From: Verrucomicrobiia bacterium
GTDB taxonomy: Bacteria > Verrucomicrobiota > Verrucomicrobiia > JABWAM01
Assembly: GCA_013360985.1 (NCBI GenBank)
Contig: JABWAM010000045.1
Coordinates: 1 to 13,020, forward strand
Direction of reading: 5' to 3'
Length of the DNA: 13,020 bases
A program made the translations under genes and the position numbers. The notes under the pieces were generated by a model. The model saw nothing but the letters and a program-made list of their open reading frames with translations, was not told where the DNA came from and made no database searches. Shown here piece by piece: positions 7,220-13,020 of the stretch (position 1 is its first letter; each line of letters opens with the position of its first letter).

Positions 7220-8480
7220 CCTCGGCGACGCGAACAGAGGGGAGGGGAACGATGATCTTCGAACGGAGACCTTTTGCGCGCATCTTGCGGACGATGTCGC
7301 GCGCATAGTGCCAGGAAAGAATGAGGGCGTACTCGGGCTGCTCGTCGAAGAGGCGTTTCTCGTCCACAATCGGAATGTGGGTCCCCGGCGTGAACTTGCC
7401 GACCTTCAAGCAGGTGGACTGCTCGGCGATGTAGGGCAGCAGATCGGGGGAGATGCCGCACCAGGTCAGCAACGTCGCGGCGCGACCGGGACAACCGATG
7501 CCGGCGACCGTCTTGCCCTCATCCCTGAGGCGGACGAGCAGACTGCGGAGTTTCTGCCGGCTGGTCTGCGCGTCGCGGGCGAATTTCTGGTAGGCGCCCG
7601 ACGCGTAGAGTCCGGCCTTTTCCTCTTCGGCGAGGAGATTCCTGACGTTTTCGGAGAAAGGACGACCGCGCCCCTTTTGCGCGTAGATACGGATCGAGCC
7701 GCCGTAGTTCGGGATGCGCTCGGCGTCCACGAGGCTGAAACCCTGCGAGTCGAAGAGTTTCGCCAGCGGCTTCAGCGAGTAGAAACGCAGATGTTCATGG
7801 TAGATCGAGTCGTATTGGAGCGTCGCAAGGATATCGAGGAGGTAGTGCGACTCGGAGATGAAGACGCCGTTCTCGGTCAACAGCATGTGAATGCCCCGGA
7901 GAAGCGTGCCGAGGTGGTTGACGTGAGCAAAGACGTTGGTCGCCGTGACGAAGGCGGCAGCCCCCTCGGTGTCCACAATACGCTGGGCCATGTTGAGGTT
8001 GAAGAAACCCTGGGTGGTCGGGATGCCCTTTTCGTTGGCGACGCGCGCGATGTTGGTAGCCTCGACGCCGCGCACGCGGAAACCGAGCTTTTTGAATCCC
8101 TCGAGAAGCGTACCGTCGTTGGACCCGATGTCCACGGCGAGGGCGTCTCGCGACGCGGGGAATTTCTCCTGTCCTCGTTCGGCGGTGGCCTGGAGGTTGC
8201 GCTTGAGCGTTTCGGTGATCCCGCTGAGGTAGGGGTAATCGGGATGGAACAGGAGCGCGGGATCCACCGAGTAATCAATTTGGACGAGGCCGCAGTCCAT
8301 GCATCGGACGAGGCGCAACGGATAGAGGGTCTCCGGTCCACGGACCTGCTCGGGGGTGAGCGGAGAATCGCAAAGCGCGTTGTGCCCGAGATCCAGGATG
8401 AACTCGAGATGAGAGGAGAGGCAGATCTGGCAGCCCGTGATGGGGCCCGGCCGAAGGTTGATTGCGTCGAACGTGCTCAT
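7209..8480 (-). CDS. SAM-dependent sugar C-methyltransferase (TcaB9/KijD1/NovU type, three-domain)
   Basis: The 423-residue product has the full architecture of NDP-sugar C-methyltransferases. An N-terminal zinc-binding domain carries Cys17, Cys20, Cys60 and Cys63 (CQIC and CMDC). A central Rossmann methyltransferase domain has motif I VDIGSNDG (116-123). A C-terminal domain carries GIGCPGRAATLL (327-338), the GxGxPxR/K-like motif of this family. The catalytic YHEH is intact at 227-230; in TcaB9 the matching Tyr, Glu and His act in C3 methylation of a 4-keto-sugar. The likely role is adding a methyl branch to an NDP-4-keto-6-deoxyhexose in the cytoplasm. I chose the ATG at 8480, which overlaps the stop of the upstream gene as ATGA and gives the expected N-terminus. 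No Shine-Dalgarno is seen. The sugar position methylated is inferred from the family, not shown. Confidence 0.92.
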   Translation of the reverse strand: MSTFDAINLRPGPITGCQICLSSHLEFILDLGHNALCDSPLTPEQVRGPETLYPLRLVRCMDCGLVQIDYSVDPALLFHPDYPYLSGITETLKRNLQATAERGQEKFPASRDALAVDIGSNDGTLLEGFKKLGFRVRGVEATNIARVANEKGIPTTQGFFNLNMAQRIVDTEGAAAFVTATNVFAHVNHLGTLLRGIHMLLTENGVFISESHYLLDILATLQYDSIYHEHLRFYSLKPLAKLFDSQGFSLVDAERIPNYGGSIRIYAQKGRGRPFSENVRNLLAEEEKAGLYASGAYQKFARDAQTSRQKLRSLLVRLRDEGKTVAGIGCPGRAATLLTWCGISPDLLPYIAEQSTCLKVGKFTPGTHIPIVDEKRLFDEQPEYALILSWHYARDIVRKMRAKGLRSKIIVPLPSVRVAEGEL

Positions 8481-9955
8481 GAGAAAGGTGGACGCGCATC
8501 GTGCCGCCCGGGCAGGAGGTTTGCAAGGCATGCCGCGGCAAGGACCAGCAGAGCCCAAGTGTGCGGGCCAAGATAACGGAATTCCAGATGGATGGGCGCA
8601 TACACGGCGATGAATACCCAGTAACCGGCCGCCACCCACACGAGGCGTCGCCATTGCGCGCGGCGAACCCAGAATGCCGCGAGGCTCAATATTCCCACCA
8701 GCGTCTCAAAGGCCCTTGCGCCGAACTTGAATGCAAAGGCGAAGGGGTGTTCCAACAGGTAGGCGAGGCGGCCGCGCCCCGTCATGAGATGATAGGCGCG
8801 ATAGGATTGGGCCTCTCGACCAAGGAGGTCGTACCCCCATTCCATTGGAAGCCATGGCGCCGCCAAAATCCGGCCGCCAATCAACCCTGCATACCAACCT
8901 GGACGTTGACGCAGAATATCCAGGACAAGCCGGCGCATCTCGGGAGGCTCGCGGAACAAGCCTCTCGGGGCGCCATCCGCATTCCGACGACTCGTTTCCA
9001 GCCGCCCGACTTTCGCCGCCAACGCGCGATCGTTCAGGGCAAGACCACCGGCAATTCCCCAGTAAAACCCCTCCTTGATTCCGACCTCGCGCCCGACCCA
9101 TTCCTTGTTGCGCAGCACCCACGGAACGAGACACGCTGCGAGAAAAAGATAGGTCACGCCGAAGCAGATCGCCACGCGCCGGAGAGGGAAGGAGAGGAGG
9201 CCGACCATGCAAAGGCCGCCCGTCAACACCATGAGGTTGGTCCTCATGAATGTCGCGCAGACGAGAGAGAGCGACGCAAGGAGCAACGATCCGCGGCCGC
9301 CTTCCTGAAGATAGCGCAAGACAAACCACGCCGTCAGGACGGCGAACACCGCTTCCCACGCCTCTTTGCTTGCCATCTGGGCCAAGAAAGCGCCCGGGAG
9401 CCAGACGGCGTACAGCCAACCCGAGAAGACACCCGCGCGCTCGCCGAACAGACGATGCCCGATGTTCCATACTGGAAACACCAGAAGGCTGCTTGCCAGA
9501 GCTTGAATGAGTTTTACCGTCCAAAATGTTGGCGGCGAGGCAAAGAACCAGACGGCAGCCAGAATCCATGGATAACCCGGCATATCTGTCGCATGATAGT
9601 AGGCGTAGGCGCCGGCGGGAGGAGGAGGATACTGCCACGGCTGAAGGAGTCGCGGGAGCGCGCGAAACTGTTGGTCGTCCACCAAACGAACATGGTCGTC
9701 AATCACCCGCAAGCCCTGGCCATCCATCAGCGAAAGCGCTTGGAGGGCAAAACCGTGTTCGTAACCATAGGCGGTCAGCCGTTCGCCGAACCACGCAAAA
9801 AACAGGAGTCGGGCGGCAAGACAGACGACGAAAGCCGGCATCGCGCGAATCAGCCACGTTCGCGAAGCCCGTCGAGCAGAGGGGATCATCGAAGGGGCCG
9901 TATCCCCGACTATGGAAGCGCTCTTGGCGCAGAAATCTCTATTTGTTTCAGGCAT
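8477..9955 (-). CDS. GT-C family membrane glycosyltransferase (PMT/ArnT-like, GT39 or GT83)
   Basis: The 492-residue integral membrane protein opens the minus-strand operon. A basic N-terminus of about 35 residues precedes the first membrane span (about 38-56). The first loop holds YGYEHGFALQALSLMDGQGL (63-82), with Glu66 as candidate catalytic acid, followed by the PMT-like DMPGYPW (124-130). About ten further hydrophobic stretches follow. Two more family-like segments are VPWVLRN (277-283) and PIHLEFRYLGP (454-464), resembling the PW..RN and E.RY..P motifs of ArnT-like enzymes. The protein would transfer a sugar from a polyprenyl-phosphate donor on the periplasmic side. The ATG at 9955 gives the longest form, but no Shine-Dalgarno precedes it. 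Met23 and Met39 are alternative starts, Met39 only if the first span is shorter. The stop overlaps the methyltransferase ATG as ATGA. Confidence 0.82.
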   Translation of the reverse strand: MPETNRDFCAKSASIVGDTAPSMIPSARRASRTWLIRAMPAFVVCLAARLLFFAWFGERLTAYGYEHGFALQALSLMDGQGLRVIDDHVRLVDDQQFRALPRLLQPWQYPPPPAGAYAYYHATDMPGYPWILAAVWFFASPPTFWTVKLIQALASSLLVFPVWNIGHRLFGERAGVFSGWLYAVWLPGAFLAQMASKEAWEAVFAVLTAWFVLRYLQEGGRGSLLLASLSLVCATFMRTNLMVLTGGLCMVGLLSFPLRRVAICFGVTYLFLAACLVPWVLRNKEWVGREVGIKEGFYWGIAGGLALNDRALAAKVGRLETSRRNADGAPRGLFREPPEMRRLVLDILRQRPGWYAGLIGGRILAAPWLPMEWGYDLLGREAQSYRAYHLMTGRGRLAYLLEHPFAFAFKFGARAFETLVGILSLAAFWVRRAQWRRLVWVAAGYWVFIAVYAPIHLEFRYLGPHTWALLVLAAACLANLLPGRHDARPPFS

Positions 9956-10052
9956 GATGTGCGGAGCGACGATCGCGCGGGGTCGCCTCCGTCAAACACC
10001 TTCCGTTGGGAGGAGACGTTGCGACCCTTGCAAGAAAGAAGCAGGGAATCAA

Positions 10053-10312
10053 GTCGCGCCCTTGGCCCCAAATCCTCGCATAAGGCATGGAGAAACCCAT
10101 CCTCGCTTGATCAATGCGTGATGCCCTCACCGCGTTTTGTATTGAAGCCGCGGCGACGGGCCGCCGGCGGCGGCGTCCTCCCTCGCTTCGCGACCGAGCG
10201 GATTTTCCTCAAGCATAGACGATGGAAAGGGAGGGCGAGGCCGCCGGCCGGGCCGTCGCGCCCTTCTTGTGGGGAGTCCGGAATCTCGATACGCCCACCC
10301 GCCCGGTCCTCC
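10053..10312 (-). repeat. Inverted repeat element, copy 2 (right flank of the minus-strand operon)
   Basis: The reverse complement of this stretch aligns with 1-270. It shares a 34-bp identical block (10177-10210), a second conserved GC-rich block (about 10230-10252) and a third (about 10254-10292). A 12-bp palindrome lies at 10160-10171. At its inner end the plus strand reads WPQILA-stop (10063-10083), matching the CPQIPA-stop that copy 1 contributes to the truncated acetyltransferase. No start codon or open frame of recognisable function precedes it here. The outer end near 10312 is where alignment with copy 1 runs off the window edge, so the element may be longer. Placement is fully intergenic. 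Confidence 0.8.
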
Positions 10313-10399
10313 ATGGATGATGATGAGGAAGCTCTCAAAAATGGAGATGATCCGTGAATTGGGGTTGGCCGGGACGAAGGGCGCATCCCGCGCCATGCT

Positions 10400-10428
10400 C
10401 GCGACGCAGTCGCGCATCGGTTAAACCG
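10400..10428. promoter_or_regulatory. Two adjacent short inverted repeats, possible operator
   Basis: A 6-bp stem with a 3-base loop (CGCGAC-GCA-GTCGCG, 10400-10414) is followed three bases later by an 11-bp near-palindrome (CGGTTAAACCG, 10418-10428). They lie about 125-150 bp upstream of the SGNH hydrolase start and outside the repeat element. They might be protein-binding sites or a hairpin. No regulator is encoded nearby, and chance cannot be excluded. Confidence 0.25.
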
Positions 10429-10551
10429 GAGGCTTGCGGAGCATGCGGATTTGGGATCGAGACGGCAGGAAAGCTGATGAAAAGCGTCGCCAATCCCGCG
10501 GCGAGATATTTCACCTTGGAGTGGGAAATAACCGAGCTAGAGTGAGAGGCC

Positions 10552-11700
10552 ATGAGTTTCCGCAAAAGACTCTTGTTCGCGCTCGTGGGGACGGCGCTCA
10601 CCCTCGCGGCCACGGAAGGCGCGCTGCGAATCCTTCTCCTGATCGCGCGCAAGGACCTCGACGGAATTCGCAAGAGCTACGCCAATATTCTCGATTCCCG
10701 CGGTGACGGACAGAGCGCCTATGTGACCGACCATCCCTATCTCCCCCATCTTCCGCGCCCGTCCTCGCTGATGATTTCGACGTACGACTATCCGATGGGA
10801 GGAAAAATCGAACGGCGGGCCCGCATCAACTCGCTCGGTTTTCGAGGGCCTGAGCTGGAAAAACGCGACGCGCGCACCTTCCGGATCGCCTGTTTGGGCG
10901 GTTCGACCGTGGAGGGATGCCTTCCGGATCCCGATCACTGGCCGGGCCTGGTGGGAGAGCGCTTGAGGAAGACATATTCCGACCGCCGCATCGAGATCAT
11001 CAACGCGGGAGTCAGCAACTACGCCTCGACCGACACTCTTGTGCGTTTCGTGTTGCAGGTCCTTCCGCTTCAACCCGACTGCGTGGTAGTTTACGACGGC
11101 GTCAACGATCTCTTCGCTCTCGGCGCCGACGGGCTAAAAAACGATTTCTCTCATATACGAAAGCGGCTGCCGCCGATTCCCACGCCTTTCGATTATTGCC
11201 CAAAGTGGTTCGAAAAGAGCGCCCTTTTCGTCTGTCTCCGCCGCATGGCCTCGGACCTCTGGTTTCATCGCACGAACAATCTCGTTATGCTGACGATCCA
11301 GGACTTTACGCGGAGCGATCCGCATTCCATGGCGGGGCGCGAGATCTTTCGAAGAAATCTGATGGATCTGGCCTTCCTCTGTCGGGGATACGGGATCCGA
11401 TTGATCTTGTGCACGTTCAATCAGTATACATTCGATGCTCAAGGGAAGGTCGTTGCCAACCCCATCTTGGATCAGAAGCGGGCGACGCTGAATGCCATCG
11501 TTCGTCGGGTTGCCCATGAAACCCGGGCCGAGTTGCTTGATCTGGAGGGAGCTTTGCCTCCCGGCCGCGCTTACTACCTCGACGGCGCGCATTTCACGCG
11601 TTTGGGAGAGGAGCGCATGGCCGATCTCGTTTCCGCAAAAATCCGGGCAATCTACGGATCTCGCCTGGCGCCGTCCACTCCTGAGGTTCCCTCGGAATGA
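10552..11700 (+). CDS. Membrane-anchored SGNH/GDSL-type hydrolase
   Basis: The 382-residue product has one N-terminal hydrophobic segment (about residues 7-32) after a basic start (MSFRKR). It is probably anchored in the inner membrane with the catalytic domain in the periplasm. SGNH blocks are present in order: CLGGSTVEG with nucleophile Ser118, NAGVSNY with Gly153, YDGVNDL with Asn185, and YYLDGAHFTRLG with Asp344 and His347. All four signature residues are therefore kept. Such enzymes deacetylate, acetylate or cleave esters on glycans or lipids. The substrate here is unknown, but the neighbours suggest an O-acyl group on the exported glycan. The ATG at 10552 is preceded by GAGAGG with very short spacing. 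The stop overlaps the flippase ATG (ATGA), so the two are translationally coupled. Between residues about 119 and 150 the motif context (GGSTVEG...DHWPGLVGERL) is typical of polysaccharide-locus SGNH proteins. Confidence 0.88.
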   Translation: MSFRKRLLFALVGTALTLAATEGALRILLLIARKDLDGIRKSYANILDSRGDGQSAYVTDHPYLPHLPRPSSLMISTYDYPMGGKIERRARINSLGFRGPELEKRDARTFRIACLGGSTVEGCLPDPDHWPGLVGERLRKTYSDRRIEIINAGVSNYASTDTLVRFVLQVLPLQPDCVVVYDGVNDLFALGADGLKNDFSHIRKRLPPIPTPFDYCPKWFEKSALFVCLRRMASDLWFHRTNNLVMLTIQDFTRSDPHSMAGREIFRRNLMDLAFLCRGYGIRLILCTFNQYTFDAQGKVVANPILDQKRATLNAIVRRVAHETRAELLDLEGALPPGRAYYLDGAHFTRLGEERMADLVSAKIRAIYGSRLAPSTPEVPSE

Positions 11701-12941
11701 TGCGATCCCTTCCCGGTGGGGCAGGCAGGGTGTTTCTCTGGCAGCGGGTGAACCAGGCGGTTTATCTCGCGCGGAACATCGTGCTCGCGCGATACATCGT
11801 TCCTGCGGACTACGGGGATTTCGCCGCCGCCCTGAATCTCGCCTCCTATGTGGCGATCGCGAGCGCGCTGGAGTTCCGCACCGCCTTCTTCTCGAAGCCC
11901 GACCTCGGCGAGGACGCCACGCGCACGCAATGGTCGGCCGAGGTCCTCCTCAACACCTTTTCGCTCCTCCTCGGACTGGGGCTCGCGCCGCTTCTCGGAG
12001 CGGAGTATTCGCCGGAGGTCCTCATCGCGATGGTGGGCCTGCTCGCCGTGGGAGTGCTCGATGCGGGTTACTCGACCCATCTCTACCTCGTTGAGAAACG
12101 GATGGAGTTTCCGTTCCTCACTGCTTTACGCACATTCGTAAACCTTCTCGGCTTTGCCCTTTGCCTGGCCCTCGCGATGGCGGGATGGGGTTGGAAAGCG
12201 CTGCTCGTTGATCGCGTGGCGATTGCGCTTGTGACGGGCGTGGTCCTGTGGGCTCACACGGGTTGGCGTCCCTCCCTTCGGCTGCACCGCCCGAGTCTTC
12301 GTTGGTACTGGGGATTTGTCAGCGTGATGTTCCTCAACGCGCTCTGGGGCAAAGTGCTCTTTGGTTTCGACATCTTCGCCATCACCCGTCGCCTCGGGGG
12401 CGTTTTCACGGGAATCTACAACATGGCGATGAAATGGGCGCTGATCCCGATGGAACTCGGCGCGGGATTCCTCGCGGTGATGGCGCTCTCCCTTTACTCC
12501 AAGGAGCGGGTCCGCGGGCCCGAGGCCGTCCGCGCCGCGTACGGGGAGGTCACGTTTCACATCGTCCGGTTCTCCACCGCGATCGCGGTCCTGATGGCGC
12601 TCTTCATGCAGGACCTCTTCTGTTTCGCCTACGGGCCCGAGTGGCGCCAGGGGGCGTGCAACGCCGACGCCCCCGCAGGGATCGGGGACCCCCGGCTGCT
12701 GCGCCCTTCCGGCTCCTACCCCGCCTGCGCCAGCCCCTACGGCGCCATGGACATGGAGGGGAACGTGTCGGAGTGGGTCGAGACCACCGATCCGAGGTGG
12801 GCCGGGGAGGCCTGGCTCGCGGGCGGCACCCTGTGGACCGGCGTGTACGGCCGCGGGTGCGCCGCGCGCCACGCCCACGGGAACGGACAGACCAGCACCG
12901 AGGACGACGGCTTCCGCTGCTGCGCCGATCCCGCGCGGTGA
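11697..12941 (+). CDS. Wzx-type polysaccharide flippase, truncated and fused in frame to an FGE-sulfatase domain end
   Basis: The 414-residue frame has two unrelated parts. Residues 1-318 are a multi-pass membrane protein of the polysaccharide transporter (MOP/Wzx) type. It has an amphipathic N-terminus, an ADYGDFAAA motif (37-45) and about seven or more hydrophobic spans (for example 84-103, 110-130, 147-168, 175-196, 212-232, 248-272 and 294-314). It would flip lipid-linked glycan across the inner membrane. Wzx proteins usually have 12 or more spans in 400-500 residues, so the last ~100 residues are missing. Residues 319-414 match the C-terminal part of formylglycine-generating-enzyme-like domains. 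The join falls at FAYGPEWRQ/GACNAD (about 12650). A protein joining these two halves is biologically implausible, so this is probably a chimera of two genes by rearrangement or misassembly. The start overlaps the SGNH stop; a second ATG follows immediately. Confidence 0.8.
   Translation: MMRSLPGGAGRVFLWQRVNQAVYLARNIVLARYIVPADYGDFAAALNLASYVAIASALEFRTAFFSKPDLGEDATRTQWSAEVLLNTFSLLLGLGLAPLLGAEYSPEVLIAMVGLLAVGVLDAGYSTHLYLVEKRMEFPFLTALRTFVNLLGFALCLALAMAGWGWKALLVDRVAIALVTGVVLWAHTGWRPSLRLHRPSLRWYWGFVSVMFLNALWGKVLFGFDIFAITRRLGGVFTGIYNMAMKWALIPMELGAGFLAVMALSLYSKERVRGPEAVRAAYGEVTFHIVRFSTAIAVLMALFMQDLFCFAYGPEWRQGACNADAPAGIGDPRLLRPSGSYPACASPYGAMDMEGNVSEWVETTDPRWAGEAWLAGGTLWTGVYGRGCAARHAHGNGQTSTEDDGFRCCADPAR
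12651..12941 (+). other. C-terminal fragment of an FGE-sulfatase (SUMF1-like) domain within the fused frame
   Basis: Residues 319-414 of the fused frame contain GACNAD, SYPACASPYGAMDMEGNVSE and, at the end, DDGFRCC. These match the CN-D, P-G-DM-GNV-EW and GFRC pattern of formylglycine-generating enzyme-like (DUF323/SUMF1) domains. The N-terminal two-thirds of such a domain are absent. The usual LRGGSW is degenerate (LAGGTLWTG), and I cannot place the copper-binding cysteine pair. Hand-counted GC is about 72-78% in the four full lines from 12661 to 12900, against about 57-65% in most flippase lines from 12361 to 12600 (one line, 12481-12540, is also high). This supports a different origin. Confidence 0.75.
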
Positions 12942-12950
12942 TGGTAGAGT

Positions 12951-12985
12951 CCCCCTCACCCGGGGGCGTTCGCCCGGCCCGGGGG
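12951..12985 (+). other. GC-rich hairpin between the FGE fragment and the next gene
   Basis: A run of C (12951-12955) can pair with a run of G (12981-12985), enclosing a 5-bp stem GGGCG-TT-CGCCC at 12964-12975. No T-run follows, and the ribosome binding site of the next gene comes directly after. It could be an attenuating or mRNA-stabilising hairpin rather than an intrinsic terminator. Confidence 0.35.
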
Positions 12986-12991
12986 AGGAGG
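12986..12991 (+). promoter_or_regulatory. Strong Shine-Dalgarno sequence (AGGAGG)
   Basis: AGGAGG stands 8 nt before the ATG at 13000, an ideal arrangement. It fixes the start of the last, partial gene. It contrasts with the weak or absent ribosome binding sites of most genes between 233 and 11697. Confidence 0.75.
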
Positions 12992-12999
12992 AGAGCCCC

Positions 13000-13020
13000 A
13001 TGTCCCGCCCGCTTCCCGCC
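13000..13020 (+). CDS. Start of an unidentified gene, cut by the window end
   Basis: An ATG at 13000 behind the AGGAGG site opens a frame of seven codons (MSRPLPA) before the window ends. Function cannot be inferred. Its basic, proline-containing beginning would fit a signal peptide or a cytoplasmic protein alike. It follows the FGE fragment stop by 58 nt in the same direction. Confidence 0.5.

Larger units (their letters stand above)
9956..10551. promoter_or_regulatory. 596-bp divergent intergenic region
   Basis: This stretch separates the minus-strand operon from the plus-strand SGNH-flippase operon, so it should hold two divergent promoters. I could not identify a convincing -35/-10 pair on either strand. 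It contains copy 2 of the inverted repeat element (10053-10312) and two short inverted repeats at 10400-10428. I see no convincing gene. The short open frames here are arginine-rich products of GC-rich DNA without family resemblance. Confidence 0.5.

Noticed and set aside
7032..8576. Plus-strand open frame of 514 codons
   Set aside because: It is antisense to the methyltransferase and the start of the oxidoreductase, both of which have complete family motifs. It shows no recognisable domain.
1..10312. Fold-back assembly artefact as explanation for the inverted repeats
   Set aside because: The two copies differ at many positions with gaps, and the flanking sequence is different. A fold-back artefact would give near-identical arms.
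8501..10357. Long plus-strand open frame of 618 codons
   Set aside because: It is antisense to the GT-C membrane protein gene and runs into the intergenic repeat. Its translation is charged and low in hydrophobic core, with no family motif, as expected for the antisense of high-GC coding DNA.
10519..10546. Possible -35/-10 promoter (TTGGAG and TAGAGT) before the SGNH gene
   Set aside because: The putative -10 lies too close to the ATG and overlaps the ribosome binding region, and both boxes match the consensus poorly.
1..13020. CRISPR array, tRNA or rRNA genes, insertion sequence
   Set aside because: No regularly spaced direct repeats, no tRNA- or rRNA-like conserved segments and no transposase-like frame were seen on either strand.

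Overview
The window is GC-rich chromosomal DNA (about 60-65% GC in most lines counted by hand) from a Gram-negative-type bacterium, probably environmental. It carries a surface-polysaccharide or glycolipid biosynthesis locus. I cannot assign a phylum. Most starts lack a clear Shine-Dalgarno sequence and rely on stop/start overlaps. The last ~370 bp differ in composition and may come from another locus or genome.

Minus-strand block (9955 down to 233), in transcription order: a GT-C membrane glycosyltransferase (8477-9955), a TcaB9/KijD1-type sugar C-methyltransferase (7209-8480), a Gfo/Idh/MocA oxidoreductase (6164-7219), a GT2 glycosyltransferase (5349-6167), a second GT-C-like membrane protein (3665-5344), a GHMP sugar kinase of the heptose-7-phosphate kinase type (2612-3610), a GalE-like extended SDR epimerase/dehydratase (1594-2556), a GT2 enzyme with C-terminal membrane anchor of the ArnC/GtrB/DPM1 type (675-1607), and a truncated WecD-like acetyltransferase (233-652). 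Overlaps of 4, 11, 4 and 14 nt and gaps of 4 to 55 nt indicate one operon.

Plus-strand block: after a 596-bp divergent intergenic region come a membrane-anchored SGNH/GDSL hydrolase (10552-11700) and, overlapping it by ATGA, a Wzx-type flippase (from 11697). The flippase reading frame runs at about 12650 into the C-terminal part of a formylglycine-generating-enzyme (FGE/SUMF1) domain. A new gene with a strong ribosome binding site begins at 13000.

The genes fit a lipid-linked glycan pathway. The kinase, epimerase, oxidoreductase and C-methyltransferase would tailor nucleotide-activated sugars, possibly including a branched C-methyl sugar. The GT2 enzymes would add sugars or charge polyprenyl phosphate, the flippase would export the product, and the GT-C enzymes and SGNH hydrolase would act on the outer face. 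The initiating phosphoglycosyl transferase, any nucleotidyltransferase and the chain-length or export proteins are not in the window.

The most notable signals are structural. A diverged ~260-270 bp element occurs in inverted orientation at both ends of the minus-strand block (1-270 and 10053-10312). Copy 1 begins exactly where the acetyltransferase loses family similarity and supplies its last 12 codons and stop. The second signal is the flippase/FGE junction, which looks like a microhomology-driven genomic or assembly chimera.
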